From Candidatus Desulfopertinax cowenii (GTDB lineage: Bacteria; Bacillota; Desulfotomaculia; Desulfotomaculales; Desulforudaceae): 64,000 nt of DNA. Positions within the stretch are counted from its first letter, which is position 1, and the number at the start of each line of letters is the position of its first letter. Positions 30,157-40,232 of the stretch are shown here, in pieces. Location: the NCBI GenBank assembly GCA_001899445.1, contig MPOA01000002.1, forward strand, positions 62,001 to 126,000, read 5' to 3'. Position numbers and translations under genes: made by a program. Under the pieces are notes generated by a model. That model saw only the letters and a list, made by a program, of their open reading frames with translations, made no database searches and was not told the DNA's origin.

Positions 30157-30720
30157 TTGGAACTGATTGAGGCGATCAGGACTCGGCGGAGTATTCGGAG
30201 GTTTAAGGACGAGCAGATTCCGGAGCAGACGATCAGGGAACTGCTGGAACTGGCCATTTGGGCGCCTAACGGCATGAACCGCCAACCCTGGGTCTTTGCC
30301 GTGGTACAGGACCGGGAATTCCTGCAGCGGCTCTCCGAACAGGCCAAAGCGTCCCTGTTGGAAAGGGTTGAGGCACTACCCGTCCTGGAGCGGTATAGCC
30401 GTTTAATGGCCAACCCGAAATTTAACGTTTTTTACAATGCGCCTACCCTGGTGTTGATTTACGGTGACACCGGGGCGCTGACGTTCAGGTACGATTGTAG
30501 TCTGGCCGCCCACAATCTAATGCTGGCCGCCTGGGACCGGGGCATCGGCAGCTGCTGGATTGGTTTTGCCCACTTTGTCTGTGACACGCCCGAGCTGAAG
30601 GAAGAGTTCAACGTTCCCAAGGACCACGAACTGGTGGCTTCGATCATCCTGGGCTACCCTGAGACTGTTCCTTCCAAAGGCAAGAGACGGGAACCCCACA
30701 TCGTTAGTTGGAAAAAATAA
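30157..30720 (+). CDS. Nitroreductase family protein
   Basis: An FMN-dependent oxidoreductase of 187 aa. The N-terminal RTRRSIRRFKDEQIP and APNGMNRQPW motifs bind FMN phosphate; the central ALTFRYDCSLAAHNLMLAAWDRGIGSCWIG matches the family. Substrate unknown; such enzymes reduce nitro compounds, quinones or flavins. TTG at 30157 follows GGGAGGAA by 6 nt. Its 3' end overlaps the convergent adaptor gene by 17 nt. Confidence 0.9.
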   Translation: MELIEAIRTRRSIRRFKDEQIPEQTIRELLELAIWAPNGMNRQPWVFAVVQDREFLQRLSEQAKASLLERVEALPVLERYSRLMANPKFNVFYNAPTLVLIYGDTGALTFRYDCSLAAHNLMLAAWDRGIGSCWIGFAHFVCDTPELKEEFNVPKDHELVASIILGYPETVPSKGKRREPHIVSWKK

Positions 30721-31879
30721 TGGGCTTTACCCGCGAGTTTTCGGCCAAATCTAAACTGCCGTCCCCGATGACTATTTCTCCGGTCTCCAGTCCGCTGACG
30801 ATTTCGATGTACTGGCCGTCACTGATGCCTGTTTCGACCAGCCGGTGTTGTATCCGGCCTTCCACAACGGCCAGCACCATTTTTTGGCCGTCAGCGGTGG
30901 TGCGCACCGCCTGGCGGGGCACGGCCGCTACGTTCTCCCGGCGGTGGGTTTCGATGGCGACGGTAACTTCGTAACCCGGTTTCAGGACGGAACGGTCCTC
31001 CAGGGAAATCAGCACCGGCACTCGCCGTTGGGTGACGCCCAGGGGCGAGTGCTTTTCCTCGGCCCGGGGATAAATCTTGCGTACCTCCCCTGCCAGCGCT
31101 TCAGTGCCCAATGCCGGTGCCGTGACGGTTACTTTCTGCCCCACTGTAATTTCCGGCAGGTCGTCACTCAGGATGTCCGCCTTAACTTCCAGTTGGTCGA
31201 TCGGGGCGACGGTCGCCACCAGGTAACCCGGGGGCAGCGTTTGGTTTTCCTTGACCAGCAGGCTCAGCACGACGCCGCCGGCGGGGCTCTTCACCACCAG
31301 CTGCTGTTCCTGGGCGGTGAGGCGCTGCAGGGATTGGTTCAGGCGGGCCGCCTGGGCCAGGATACCGTCCAGATGAGCCTGCTGCTCTTTCAGATTCTGT
31401 TCCAGGGTTTCCACCAGCAGCTGGGCCTGCTCGTACTCCATCCGGGGGGCGGCATCGGCTTCCAGGAGTTTTTCGGTACGGGCCAGGTTGTCCCGGGCCT
31501 CCCTGAGCTGCAGTTCGGTACGGGCAATCCCGGCTTCAGTGGCGGCGATGGTGGCGTTGGCCTGGTCCAGTTGGGTACGCATCTCGTTGAGCTGTAGGGC
31601 TAGGTCCAGGCTTTCCAGCACCAGCAGGGTTTCTCCTTCTTTGACCGCCTGGCCGGTTTGCACCGCCACCCGCACCACCCGGCCGCCCGCGGCGGTGTAC
31701 ACGTTGTACTCCCGGGCGGGCTGTACGTACCCGGTGTCTTTTACGGTCTGAACAATGTCCCGCCTTTCGACTTCGACCGTTTCTACCTCCACGGCGCCGC
31801 CCACGAGTGCGCTTGCCGCCGCTGCACCCGCCATGCCGATGGCCGTGACTGCCAGTAAAACCTTCTTCCACAGTTTCAT
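30704..31879 (-). CDS. HlyD/RND-type periplasmic adaptor of ABC efflux system
   Basis: A 391-aa membrane-fusion protein: N-terminal membrane anchor (LWKKVLLAVTAIGMAGAAAAS), a barrel-sandwich half with GRVVRVAVQTGQAVKEGE, a long coiled-coil hairpin (about 90-190), then beta-barrel and membrane-proximal domains ending in a DGQYIEIVSGLETGE segment. It couples to the MacB-like permease upstream. ATG at 31879 follows GGGGGA by 5 nt; a TTG at 31897 overlapping the permease stop is possible but lacks a site. Confidence 0.88.
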   Translation of the reverse strand: MKLWKKVLLAVTAIGMAGAAAASALVGGAVEVETVEVERRDIVQTVKDTGYVQPAREYNVYTAAGGRVVRVAVQTGQAVKEGETLLVLESLDLALQLNEMRTQLDQANATIAATEAGIARTELQLREARDNLARTEKLLEADAAPRMEYEQAQLLVETLEQNLKEQQAHLDGILAQAARLNQSLQRLTAQEQQLVVKSPAGGVVLSLLVKENQTLPPGYLVATVAPIDQLEVKADILSDDLPEITVGQKVTVTAPALGTEALAGEVRKIYPRAEEKHSPLGVTQRRVPVLISLEDRSVLKPGYEVTVAIETHRRENVAAVPRQAVRTTADGQKMVLAVVEGRIQHRLVETGISDGQYIEIVSGLETGEIVIGDGSLDLAENSRVKPIIFSN

Positions 31880-31893
31880 GCGGATCCCCCTTA

Positions 31894-34277
31894 TCAATCT
31901 CTGTTTTTAAGTACCTCCACCAGATCCAGCCGCGCCACGCCCCTGGCGGCGAACCGGTGCGCCACCAGGATGAATAGTATCCCGCCCAGGGCGGCGAACA
32001 GATAAGTTTGTAAGCTGATCACCACCGGCAAGGTGTAAAGATCAGTGCTTTGGGCTTGGGCGGCGATGATCCCCCGCGCCAGCAGGTAACCGAAAGGCAG
32101 GCCCAGCACCACGCCCACAGCGGACTGCAGCACCGTTTCCTTCAACAACAGACCGGAAACCTCCCCGGAGGTGAAACCTACCACCCGCAGCGAAGCCAAC
32201 TCCCTCCGGCGTTCGCTAAAACTGACGACTGCTGTGTTGTACACGATGGCGAAGCCCAGGACCACGGCGAAACCGATCATAATGCTTACCGAGTAGATCA
32301 TCAGGTCGAGCACCTTGGTAATGTTATCCAGTTCTTTTTGCCGGCTCATGATTGCGGCCACCCCGGTCATGTCGTTAAGACTGGCCTCCACCGCCGGGGC
32401 AAGGCCGGGATCGACCTGCAGCATCACCCCGGAGACCAGGTTCCGTTCCTGCAGCGCCCGATTGGCCTGTTCCAGGGAGACGAAGGCCCCGCTGCCGACC
32501 AACTGCTGGTTGATACCGATAACCGTGAAGTCCTCGTACCGGGAAGGACCCATTTCCAGGAGGGTCTCCACCGTCACCCGGTCACCCACCTGCACCTCCA
32601 GTTTCGCCGCCGTTCGCTCGTTGAGGATCATTCCGGCCTCCGGCACCGGGAGGGTGCGGCCGGTTTTGGTGACCAGGGTGCGCATGGTGGCGTCGGGGGG
32701 CAGGCCCACCAGCACCTCGTCCTCGGAGCGGCCCGCGAATTGTATCCGAACCGGCACCTGCAACAGAGGCTCCGCCCTCAGCACCCCGTCCAGGCGGGTG
32801 ATGCTTGCTATTTCCCTTTCGTGCACCGGCGTGGTGAAGTGTACCAGGTAGTCGTAGTCCTGGTCTTGGTAAAAGTGCCGCTGCAGCATGTAACCAACGG
32901 AATCGTTGGTGGAGAAGGCCACCACCAGCATGCCCACAGCGAAAACCACCCCGACCAGGGTCAGCGCGAACCGGGTCCGGTTGCGGCTGATGGTCCGCAG
33001 GCCGAGGCGCCAGGTGAGATTCAGCCTGGCCCACAGCCAGGACCAGCGTTCCAGCAGGGCCTTCCTGCCGCTCTTTGGCGGTTCCGGACGCATGGATTCG
33101 GCGGGATTGATGCCCACCACGCCCCGGGACGCGATCAACCCGGCCAGGGTGCCCACGCCCAGGCTGAGCAGAAAACCGTAGGCGATGGCGGTCAGGTTGA
33201 CCCCGCTGAGGGTCTCCGGCAGGTTGATGAACTGAGCGTAAAGCTGCGACAGACCGGAGGCGACCAGCAGGCCGAGCAGACTACCCAGTACGGCACCCAC
33301 AACGGCGACCGCCAAGGCGTAGCCGGTGTAGTGCAGCATGATCTGGCGGTTGTTGTAACCCAGGGCCTTCATGATTCCGATCTGCAGGCGCTGCGCCTTG
33401 ACGATCCGGCCCAGCAGGATGAACTGGATGCCGGCGGCGATGCCCAGGAAGACGATCGGCAGGATGATCGCACTGGCCCGGAGGCCGTCCAACTCCGCCT
33501 GCATGACGGCGTGGCTCAGCTGCTGGTCCCGGGGGTAGCTGGACAGGTTGCCGTAGGGTTCCAGGATTTCTTTAACGGCGGCGGCCACCTGCTCCCCGTC
33601 CGCCCCCGGGGCCAGCTGCAGCACTACTTGGTTGATCTGGCCGGACAGGTTCAGTAGCTGCTGCGCCTGGTGGTGGGGGAGCATGATGATACCGAAGGTC
33701 TCCGGTTCCGGCATCAGGGTGGCGCTGTCCTTGATGGGGTAGATGAACTCTGGGCTGGTGGCGGTGCCGACGACGGTCAGCGGGACCCGCTGGCCTCCGA
33801 CCACCACGTTCAGGGTGTCGCCCGGACCCAGGCTGTTGGCCGCGGCGTACTGGGGATCTATCAGGACTTCCACCCCGCCGCCCTGGGGATAGCGGTCGAA
33901 AAGACGGCCGGTGAGCAGATGGAGGCGGTTGACCTCCGTCTCCATGGGCATGGGGCAGCTGACCAGGCGGGCGGTGGCCCGCTGGTTGTCCGCCTTGAGC
34001 AGCGGTACGTCGGTCTGGATCCGGCCGGTGGCGTTGGCCACACCAGGCAGCGCCTCGATTTGCCGGACCACTTGCTGGGGTGCCCGGACCACGTGGAAGT
34101 AGTAGTCGGCGAAGTTGTTCTCCCGGTAGAATGCTTCCTGCGACTGGTGTAGGTTAAGATAGGCGGTACCCATGGAGATGTACACCGCAATTCCCAGCGT
34201 GACCACCGCCACCACCGCCAGGAACTGGCCTTTGGTGCTCCGGATGGTCCGGGCAAGTTTTCTGGTGAGAGCGTTCA

Positions 34278-34284
<7 letters not shown>
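31894..34284 (-). CDS. ABC transporter permease, FtsX/MacB type
   Basis: A 796-aa permease with duplicated architecture: an N-terminal transmembrane helix, a large extracytoplasmic domain (about 45-260), three helices, a second extracytoplasmic domain (about 470-650) and three C-terminal helices. LGRIVKAQRLQIGIMKALGY and SERRRELASLRVVGFT are the cytoplasmic motifs of FtsX domains. It should form a dimer with the ATPase encoded upstream. The start overlaps the ATPase stop; ATG 34284 (4 nt after AAGGA) or ATG 34278 are both possible. Confidence 0.9.
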
Positions 34285-35003
<719 letters not shown>

Positions 35004-35009
35004 GGTTTA

Positions 35010-35504
35010 TTACCCATCCTTTACTGTTTTTGGAGTGTTCCTGAAGATTTCACCTCTTCGCCAGCGCTTGTACTGTTCGTCGATATCTGCCAGGTACCAG
35101 TCCACGAAATCCAGGTAATCCTTCAAGCCCTGCAGATTTTCTGTGGCTTTCCGGTTGTGGGGTGAAACGGAACCCAGACCGTAGTCGATCAATCGCTGCC
35201 ATTCCCGGATGGATTTGGTTTTGTTGCGCAGGACGTTGATGAGATTGCGGGTGGCAGCCTGGTAATAGGCTCTGCGTTCACCTGGGATACTTACTTTTTC
35301 AAAAATCCCGATCGCCTGTCCCTGGCGCACGGTCAGGGAGGCGGTGGCCTTGCTGAACAGCAGGTCCCTGGAGATTTGATCCAGGTTTCTCGGTCTGTCT
35401 GCCAACAATAGATAACCCAGAACCCGGCCCAGAGTTCTTGAACCGGCGGACTTTTCCACCAGTAGTCCCAGCTCTTCTATAAAACGCAATTCCCCGCTTT
35501 TCAT
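35010..35504 (-). CDS. GbsR/MarR-type transcriptional regulator
   Basis: A 164-aa protein (MKSGELRFIEELGLL) with a winged-helix region RTLGRVLGYLLLADRPRNLDQISRDLLFSKATASLTVR, followed by helices as in GbsR-like regulators. It is first in the regulator-ATPase-permease-adaptor operon and probably controls it through the AT-rich palindrome at 35537-35563. GGGAGGT lies upstream; a GTG at 35510 would also be well spaced. The inducer is unknown. Confidence 0.82.
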   Translation of the reverse strand: MKSGELRFIEELGLLVEKSAGSRTLGRVLGYLLLADRPRNLDQISRDLLFSKATASLTVRQGQAIGIFEKVSIPGERRAYYQAATRNLINVLRNKTKSIREWQRLIDYGLGSVSPHNRKATENLQGLKDYLDFVDWYLADIDEQYKRWRRGEIFRNTPKTVKDG

Positions 35505-35529
35505 AACCACTGTTACCTCCCTAAAGCTT

Positions 35530-35563
35530 ATTATATATTTAATTAGTTTAATTTCAATTAAAT
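35530..35563 (-). promoter_or_regulatory. Promoter with overlapping palindromic operator
   Basis: On the minus strand TTGAAA (35557-35552), a 16-bp spacer and TATAAT (35535-35530) form a good promoter. It overlaps a perfect inverted repeat ATTTAATT (35537-35544) / AATTAAAT (35556-35563), with a further TTTAATT inside. A MarR-type regulator encoded immediately downstream would plausibly bind here (inference). Confidence 0.65.
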
Positions 35564-35699
35564 AATTTTACCTCCCAGGGATGGGAAGCGGTCTGTAGCG
35601 TCCCGGGTGGCAAAGGTTGATAATCCGTCCGGTTTTTATTAGGCTTATAAGGGTAGAACCAGAATCAACGTTTTTCGGAAAGGACCAGGTTTCAGGTTT

Positions 35700-36134
35700 A
35701 TGGGTGATTATCACGACGAAGCAACCGTAGAGCGGATTGGCCGGGCGATCAGCTTGGGCGAACAGTTCCAGGGTGCAGTGGCCCGGACAGCGGAAGAATT
35801 CGAGAAAATACCGGCCTTTATCCGGCCGTTCGCGGAGAAACGGTTCCGGGACAAGACCGGCCGGAGCATTGAGGAGTGGGCACACAGCGCGAACGACCTG
35901 GTGGAACAATTGGAGAAAATGGCGGCGGCGGACGCGGCGGCCTGGGCGGAGTTTCGCGGTTATTACCCGCGACTCCGGGAGTTGTTGGTTCAGCTGGGCG
36001 ACTATTGCCGGGCGGTACCGGGCGAACTGGCCTTGTTTACCAGGGACGCGGAAAAACTACGCAAGGTGCAGCAGGTGATGGACGAGCGCGAAGCGCTACT
36101 CCGGTCCCTGGTGGCGGCACTGGACGAGCTTTAA
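35700..36134 (+). CDS. Hypothetical helical protein
   Basis: A 144-aa soluble protein, mostly amphipathic helix (SLGEQFQGAVARTAEEFEKI, LVEQLEKMAAADAAAW), rich in Glu, Arg and Ala, with no motif or family I recognise. GAAAGGA lies about 16 nt upstream of ATG 35700, a wide spacing, so the start is not certain. It stands alone between the divergent ABC operon and the DNA methyltransferase. Confidence 0.6.
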   Translation: MGDYHDEATVERIGRAISLGEQFQGAVARTAEEFEKIPAFIRPFAEKRFRDKTGRSIEEWAHSANDLVEQLEKMAAADAAAWAEFRGYYPRLRELLVQLGDYCRAVPGELALFTRDAEKLRKVQQVMDEREALLRSLVAALDEL

Positions 36135-36180
36135 GGGGACGGTCCGAATTGAAATTTGCCAAATAATAGAGGTTCGGGTT

Positions 36181-37002
36181 TTGACGGCCGGGAGGGTAAA
36201 ACAGGGAAGGGGGCAAAAGCGCCCGGCGATGGACGGTAAGACCTGGCTGCGCTATTCCATTAGCATCTGGGACGACCTGGTTAAGACCGGCGAGGAACGG
36301 CAGTACGATCACCCGGCCATGTTTCCGTCCGGACTCACGGACCGCCTGCTGGAGATTTTCGGTCCGGGTCGGGGCGGACTGGTGCTGGACCCGTTCATGG
36401 GGAGCGGGAGCACCCTGTGTTCGGCCTACCGTCACGGCTGCAACTCCGTCGGCTTTGAGCTGTCCGGGCGGTTCATCGAGCTGGCTCGCCAAAGACTGGC
36501 CGCCCTGGGGGCGGCGCCCGGCGACACCTTTTACCCGCGGATCATTCGGGACGACAGCCGGCGGCTCCTCGAATACGTGGTACCCGCGTCGGTTGGCCTC
36601 TGCGTGACGTCACCGCCGTACTGGGATATCCTGAGCCAGCGGCGCACGGCCGACGGCAAGTCCATCCGCAATTACGGCAACGAGTCGCGGGACCTGGCCC
36701 GGATCTCCGACTATGGCGAGTTTTTGGAGGCCCTGCGCGAGGTATTCGCCGCCGTTTACCACTCCCTGGTCTCCGGAGCTTACTGCATCGTAGTCGTAAT
36801 GGACATCCGAAAAAAGGCCGATTTTTATCCGTTGCACATGGATATCACCCGGAGACTCCGGGAGGTCGGTTTTGTCCTGGATGACATCATCATTTGGGAC
36901 CGGCGCCAGGAGTACAATAATCTGCGCCCCCTGGGTTATCCCCACGTCTTCCGCGTGAACAAGGTCCACGAGTTCATTCTGATCTTCCAGAAGCGCGCTT
37001 GA
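36181..37002 (+). CDS. DNA methyltransferase (N4-cytosine or N6-adenine), orphan
   Basis: A 273-aa SAM-dependent DNA methylase. Motif I, LDPFMGSGST (about 69-78), precedes motif IV, TSPPYW (143-148), with no large target-recognition domain between or after. TSPPY is common in N4-cytosine enzymes. No restriction endonuclease is adjacent, so it looks like a solitary methylase. TTG at 36181 is 7 nt after AGAGGT; an internal ATG at 36229 lacks a well-placed site. The end overlaps the convergent methyltransferase gene by 29 nt. Confidence 0.85.
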   Translation: MTAGRVKQGRGQKRPAMDGKTWLRYSISIWDDLVKTGEERQYDHPAMFPSGLTDRLLEIFGPGRGGLVLDPFMGSGSTLCSAYRHGCNSVGFELSGRFIELARQRLAALGAAPGDTFYPRIIRDDSRRLLEYVVPASVGLCVTSPPYWDILSQRRTADGKSIRNYGNESRDLARISDYGEFLEALREVFAAVYHSLVSGAYCIVVVMDIRKKADFYPLHMDITRRLREVGFVLDDIIIWDRRQEYNNLRPLGYPHVFRVNKVHEFILIFQKRA

Positions 37003-37597
37003 ACTCCCACACCCCGAAGTCGCCCTGTTCAAAGTAGCGGGCAAGTTCCAGCCCGGCCACGGCCGCCTGCGCGGGCAGGTCGGAGTTGACGAACTCCTTG
37101 TAGTGGCTTCGCTCCAACCACTCGATGAAGGCGTACCGCAACCGGTACCGGCCAGGGGCGTAGTCGATGACCACGACCCGCTCGGTGACCAACTGGGCGA
37201 TGGTGGACAGGAGCAGTGGGCGGTCCACCGCGGGCAGCACGTGCAGGAGAAAAGCGGTGAACGCGTAGTGAAAGCTGCCGTAGGCCTCCGGAGTAAGGTC
37301 AAAGGCGTTCTCCTGCCGGAAGGTGACGTTGGTGAAACCACGCGCCGCCACTTTCTTAGTGGCGCGGGCCAGCATCCGGGCGGCGAAGTCGATGGATACC
37401 ACTCTTTGCATCACCGCGGCCAGGGGAATGGTCAGGTTCCCGGTACCGCAACCGACCTCCAGCGCCGACTTTCCCGGTTCGATCTTCAGCCGGTGCAGCA
37501 TTTCCCGGTACGGCTTGATGTTGTGGGTGGCGAATAGGTCGTAAACCGGAACGATCCGGTCGTAAAAGCTGGCCGGCGTCTGTTTGATATTCCGCAC
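36974..37597 (-). CDS. Class I SAM-dependent methyltransferase
   Basis: A 207-aa Rossmann methyltransferase: SAM-binding motif ALEVGCGTGNLTIPLA near residue 45, acidic strand end VVSIDFAARML, then FRQENAFDL. It resembles small-molecule or quinone-type methyltransferases (FYDRIVPVYDLFATHN start), but the substrate cannot be named. GTG at 37597 follows GGGGTGAAA. It is convergent with the DNA methylase. Confidence 0.85.
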   Translation of the reverse strand: MRNIKQTPASFYDRIVPVYDLFATHNIKPYREMLHRLKIEPGKSALEVGCGTGNLTIPLAAVMQRVVSIDFAARMLARATKKVAARGFTNVTFRQENAFDLTPEAYGSFHYAFTAFLLHVLPAVDRPLLLSTIAQLVTERVVVIDYAPGRYRLRYAFIEWLERSHYKEFVNSDLPAQAAVAGLELARYFEQGDFGVWEFKRASGRSE

Positions 37598-37721
37598 GTC
37601 TTTTTCACCCCTGGGTCAGTTTTGCGCAAGAAGTTGATATCTGCTGCCCATTTCGGTGCCTGCCGGCTTGGTTCCTGCCTGAATCCCCGATGGGGTTTGC
37701 GGATCCTGCAGGCGCGAATTA

Positions 37722-37757
37722 TCCCACCCTTTCCGGTTCCGAATCCGGAGGGTGGGA
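37722..37757. repeat. Inverted repeat in intergenic region
   Basis: TCCCACCCT (37722-37730) and AGGGTGGGA (37749-37757) form a perfect 9-bp stem enclosing a smaller self-complementary core (TTCCGGTTCC GAATCCGG). It lies between divergent genes in a 253-nt space (37598-37850) that shows no gene. It could be an operator or a repeat element; no T-tract follows. Confidence 0.45.
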
Positions 37758-37850
37758 CAATTTCCGTCCGCCCGGGGAGGAACCGCTTCCCTTGCCTGAA
37801 CGTCTATTTACATATAAGGTATATTTGAGCAGACGGAAAGGCGGGATAAT

Positions 37851-38258
37851 TTGGATCATCCGACCCTAAGGCGCGATGCCAGGCGCGATGCCGCCGGCCG
37901 AAAAAGAAGACTCAATCCCTTCTGGAAGCAACTCGGCCTGATCCTGGGACCGGTAGTGGTCTGGGTGGGGCTGCTGTACGGCGCCTATTACTACGCCACC
38001 GATTACATCGATCGTTCTGTCCGGAGCGTGCAGGAAACTAACGCCCTGCACGTGCAGGCCCTGAGCGAGCGGCTGGACGCGCTCCAGGTGGAAATGGAAA
38101 ACGTGAAGGAGGCGTTGGCCGATACCGACCAAGTACTGGCCCGGTCGGACCAGACCCGGGAAGCCCTACACCAGCGGATCGACGAACTGGACCGCCAGCT
38201 GGAGCAGCTGGAGGAAAGTCTGAACGTCCTAAGGAAGTCGCCCGATGTATCGCGTTAA
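37851..38258 (+). CDS. Membrane-anchored coiled-coil protein
   Basis: A 135-aa protein: basic N-terminus, one transmembrane helix (about 28-50: LGLILGPVVVWVGLLYGAYY) and a coiled coil from residue 58 to 130 with heptad-like Leu spacing. No known family. TTG at 37851 is preceded by GGAAAGGCGGG. The end overlaps the next gene by 14 nt. That gene has the same layout (membrane helix then coiled coil), so the two may interact. Confidence 0.7.
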   Translation: MDHPTLRRDARRDAAGRKRRLNPFWKQLGLILGPVVVWVGLLYGAYYYATDYIDRSVRSVQETNALHVQALSERLDALQVEMENVKEALADTDQVLARSDQTREALHQRIDELDRQLEQLEESLNVLRKSPDVSR

Positions 38259-39282
38259 CCTGTTTTTTCTGTTCCTGTTGGCACCGGTGCTCGGGGCGGT
38301 GATCGCCCTCTCGTCCCTTGGCCAGAACGCCGCCGGCCTGACCCTGCCCGTCGTGCAGCTCGAACCGGCCGTCGCGGCGCTGCACGAAGAGGTGCAGCAC
38401 CTGCAGTACACCATCGGTTTCGTCCGCGAGTCCCTGGAGGAGCAGCAGCAGCGCTACGAGGAGCAGCAGCGTCTCCTGCAGGCCCTGGCCGAGAAAACCA
38501 GGGAACACAAGCGGCTCTCCGACGCCATTTACGAGCAGCACATCCTGGACAAGCTGGGGCCGCCGGTGCGGGTGCACCGTTCCCCGCGGGTGGAAGTAAA
38601 AGTGTTCCAACTCAAGGGTATTGGTTACCGCGGGTACATCGCCAAGGTGAAGCCCTTCGACCCCGCGGTGCTGCGGGTGACCTATCAGCCCGGACCGGGT
38701 GAGACCACCAGCGCCGCCGTCAGGCGCACCGGGGCGATCATGGGCATCAACGGGGGCGGTTTTTACCGCGCGCCCAGCGGCGGGGAAATACACACCCTGC
38801 CCATCGGGAACACCATGGTGGATGGAAAACTGATCGGAGGCTTCCAGCCCTCCCGCGAGGATCTTTTCTTTGCCGGCTTTGACCGCCGGGGGCGCCTGGT
38901 GGGCGGCGTTTTCCACGACCGCAACGCGCTGCTCGCGACCGGCGCCCGCCAGGGCGTGAGTTTTGTGCCAATTTTGATCCGGGACCGAAAGCCCGTGCCG
39001 ATCCCCGAAATGTGGCGGAACCAGCGGCAGCCGCGCACCATCCTGGGCGAGTACGCCAACGGCGATCTAATTTTCATCGTCGTCGACGGGCGGCAGGCCG
39101 ACTGGTCAAGCGGCGTGACCCTGGAGGACCTGCAGCTCACCCTGATTGAATTCGGGGTGATCGACGCCTACAACCTGGACGGCGGAGGTTCAAGCGTCTT
39201 CGTCTTCGACAACGAAGTCCTGAACCGCCCCTCGGATGGCCGCGAGCGGGCGATCGCTACCAGTATCGTTGTGCTGCCCTGA
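38245..39282 (+). CDS. Phosphodiester glycosidase (NAGPA domain) family protein
   Basis: A 345-aa exported protein: N-terminal hydrophobic segment (VNLFFLFLLAPVLGAVIAL), a coiled coil (about 45-95) and a C-terminal NAGPA-type domain with GAIMGINGGGFYR, LGEYANGDLIFIVVDGRQ and AYNLDGGGSSVFV. Domains of this family cleave phosphodiester-linked sugars, and many bacterial ones accompany exopolysaccharide or cell-wall metabolism. ATG at 38245 follows AAGGAAG and overlaps the preceding gene, implying coupling. Confidence 0.85.
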   Translation: MYRVNLFFLFLLAPVLGAVIALSSLGQNAAGLTLPVVQLEPAVAALHEEVQHLQYTIGFVRESLEEQQQRYEEQQRLLQALAEKTREHKRLSDAIYEQHILDKLGPPVRVHRSPRVEVKVFQLKGIGYRGYIAKVKPFDPAVLRVTYQPGPGETTSAAVRRTGAIMGINGGGFYRAPSGGEIHTLPIGNTMVDGKLIGGFQPSREDLFFAGFDRRGRLVGGVFHDRNALLATGARQGVSFVPILIRDRKPVPIPEMWRNQRQPRTILGEYANGDLIFIVVDGRQADWSSGVTLEDLQLTLIEFGVIDAYNLDGGGSSVFVFDNEVLNRPSDGRERAIATSIVVLP

Positions 39283-39431
39283 AAATGGCTTTCCGGGAGC
39301 GCGCGCCCGGGCGTGGTGTTGTTAGCACGACCGGTGCTTCGTGCATGCGCGGCAGAGGAATTTGATTCGGTTGCTAGAATGTTATCTATTGCTGAAAGTA
39401 CGATCTGGGCCCCGGGGAGTGATGGTAAGCG

Positions 39432-40145
39432 GTGCAAGAATACGTAATCCACCCGCTGGTGGTGGGCGCCAATGAGACCGACCAGGGGATAATGACCTAC
39501 CTGCGCGGGTATGGGCGGCGCATCTGGATCCCGATCTACGTCTTCTACCTTGAGGGCGGGGACCAGAAGATCCTGGTGGACACCGGTCTAGAACAGTTCA
39601 TGGTACCGCCGGAGGTCGGAGAGAAATACGGCCTGAATATCCTAAGTTTTGAAGAGGCGCTGGCCACGGTGAACCTCAAGCCCGAAGAAGTCGACATCAT
39701 CATTCACACCCACTTGCATAACGACCACTGCGAGAACGACTATAAGTGTCCGAATGCCAAGGTGTACGTCCAGCAGGCGGAGTTGGATTTCTTTCACGAT
39801 CCGCATCCCATAGACCACCGCTACTACCCGGACGTCCTGGACGGCGTCAATGTGGTTACGGTGGAGGGGGACCAGGAAATCGTTGACGGCATCAGCGTCA
39901 TCCTGACCCCCGGGCACACGCCGGGTGGCCAGTCGGTGGTGGTGAACACGGCGCAAGGGAAAGCGATCATCACCGGCTTCTGCTGCAACAGCGAGAATTT
40001 CCCCCAGCGCGGGCCGGTGGTCACGCCGGGAGTCCATCTCAACGCGATTGACGCCTGGGAGAGTGCCCGGCGCATCAAGGAAATGGCGGATATCCTGATT
40101 CCGCTGCACGATCTGTCCGTCGGACAGCGCGCCACGATTCCGTAA
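39432..40145 (+). CDS. Metallo-beta-lactamase fold hydrolase, lactonase-like
   Basis: A 237-aa enzyme with the zinc motif HTHLHNDHCEN (HxHxDH), LTPGHTPGGQSV, an aspartate-containing strand ILVDTGLEQF and a C-terminal PLHD. The spacing resembles N-acyl homoserine lactonases, but this fold includes many other hydrolases, so the substrate is open. GTG at 39432 has only a distant GGGGAG upstream. It stands alone with a 149-nt upstream spacer. Confidence 0.82.
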   Translation: MQEYVIHPLVVGANETDQGIMTYLRGYGRRIWIPIYVFYLEGGDQKILVDTGLEQFMVPPEVGEKYGLNILSFEEALATVNLKPEEVDIIIHTHLHNDHCENDYKCPNAKVYVQQAELDFFHDPHPIDHRYYPDVLDGVNVVTVEGDQEIVDGISVILTPGHTPGGQSVVVNTAQGKAIITGFCCNSENFPQRGPVVTPGVHLNAIDAWESARRIKEMADILIPLHDLSVGQRATIP

Positions 40146-40232
40146 CCGGCGGGTTCCCGAACCTCTACTACGTGTCTCCGGGCCGGACCCGGGCAGAGGC
40201 CGCCGCCCGGCAACGAAAGGATGGGAAACATA

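Noticed and set aside
32050-33657. 535-codon plus-strand open frame
   Set aside because: Antisense of the FtsX-type permease; very rich in Gln, His and Gly, typical of shadow frames.
37731-37749. tRNA-like TPsiC arm (GGTTCCGAATCC)
   Set aside because: The sequence is part of a larger palindrome; no acceptor, D or anticodon arms are found around it.
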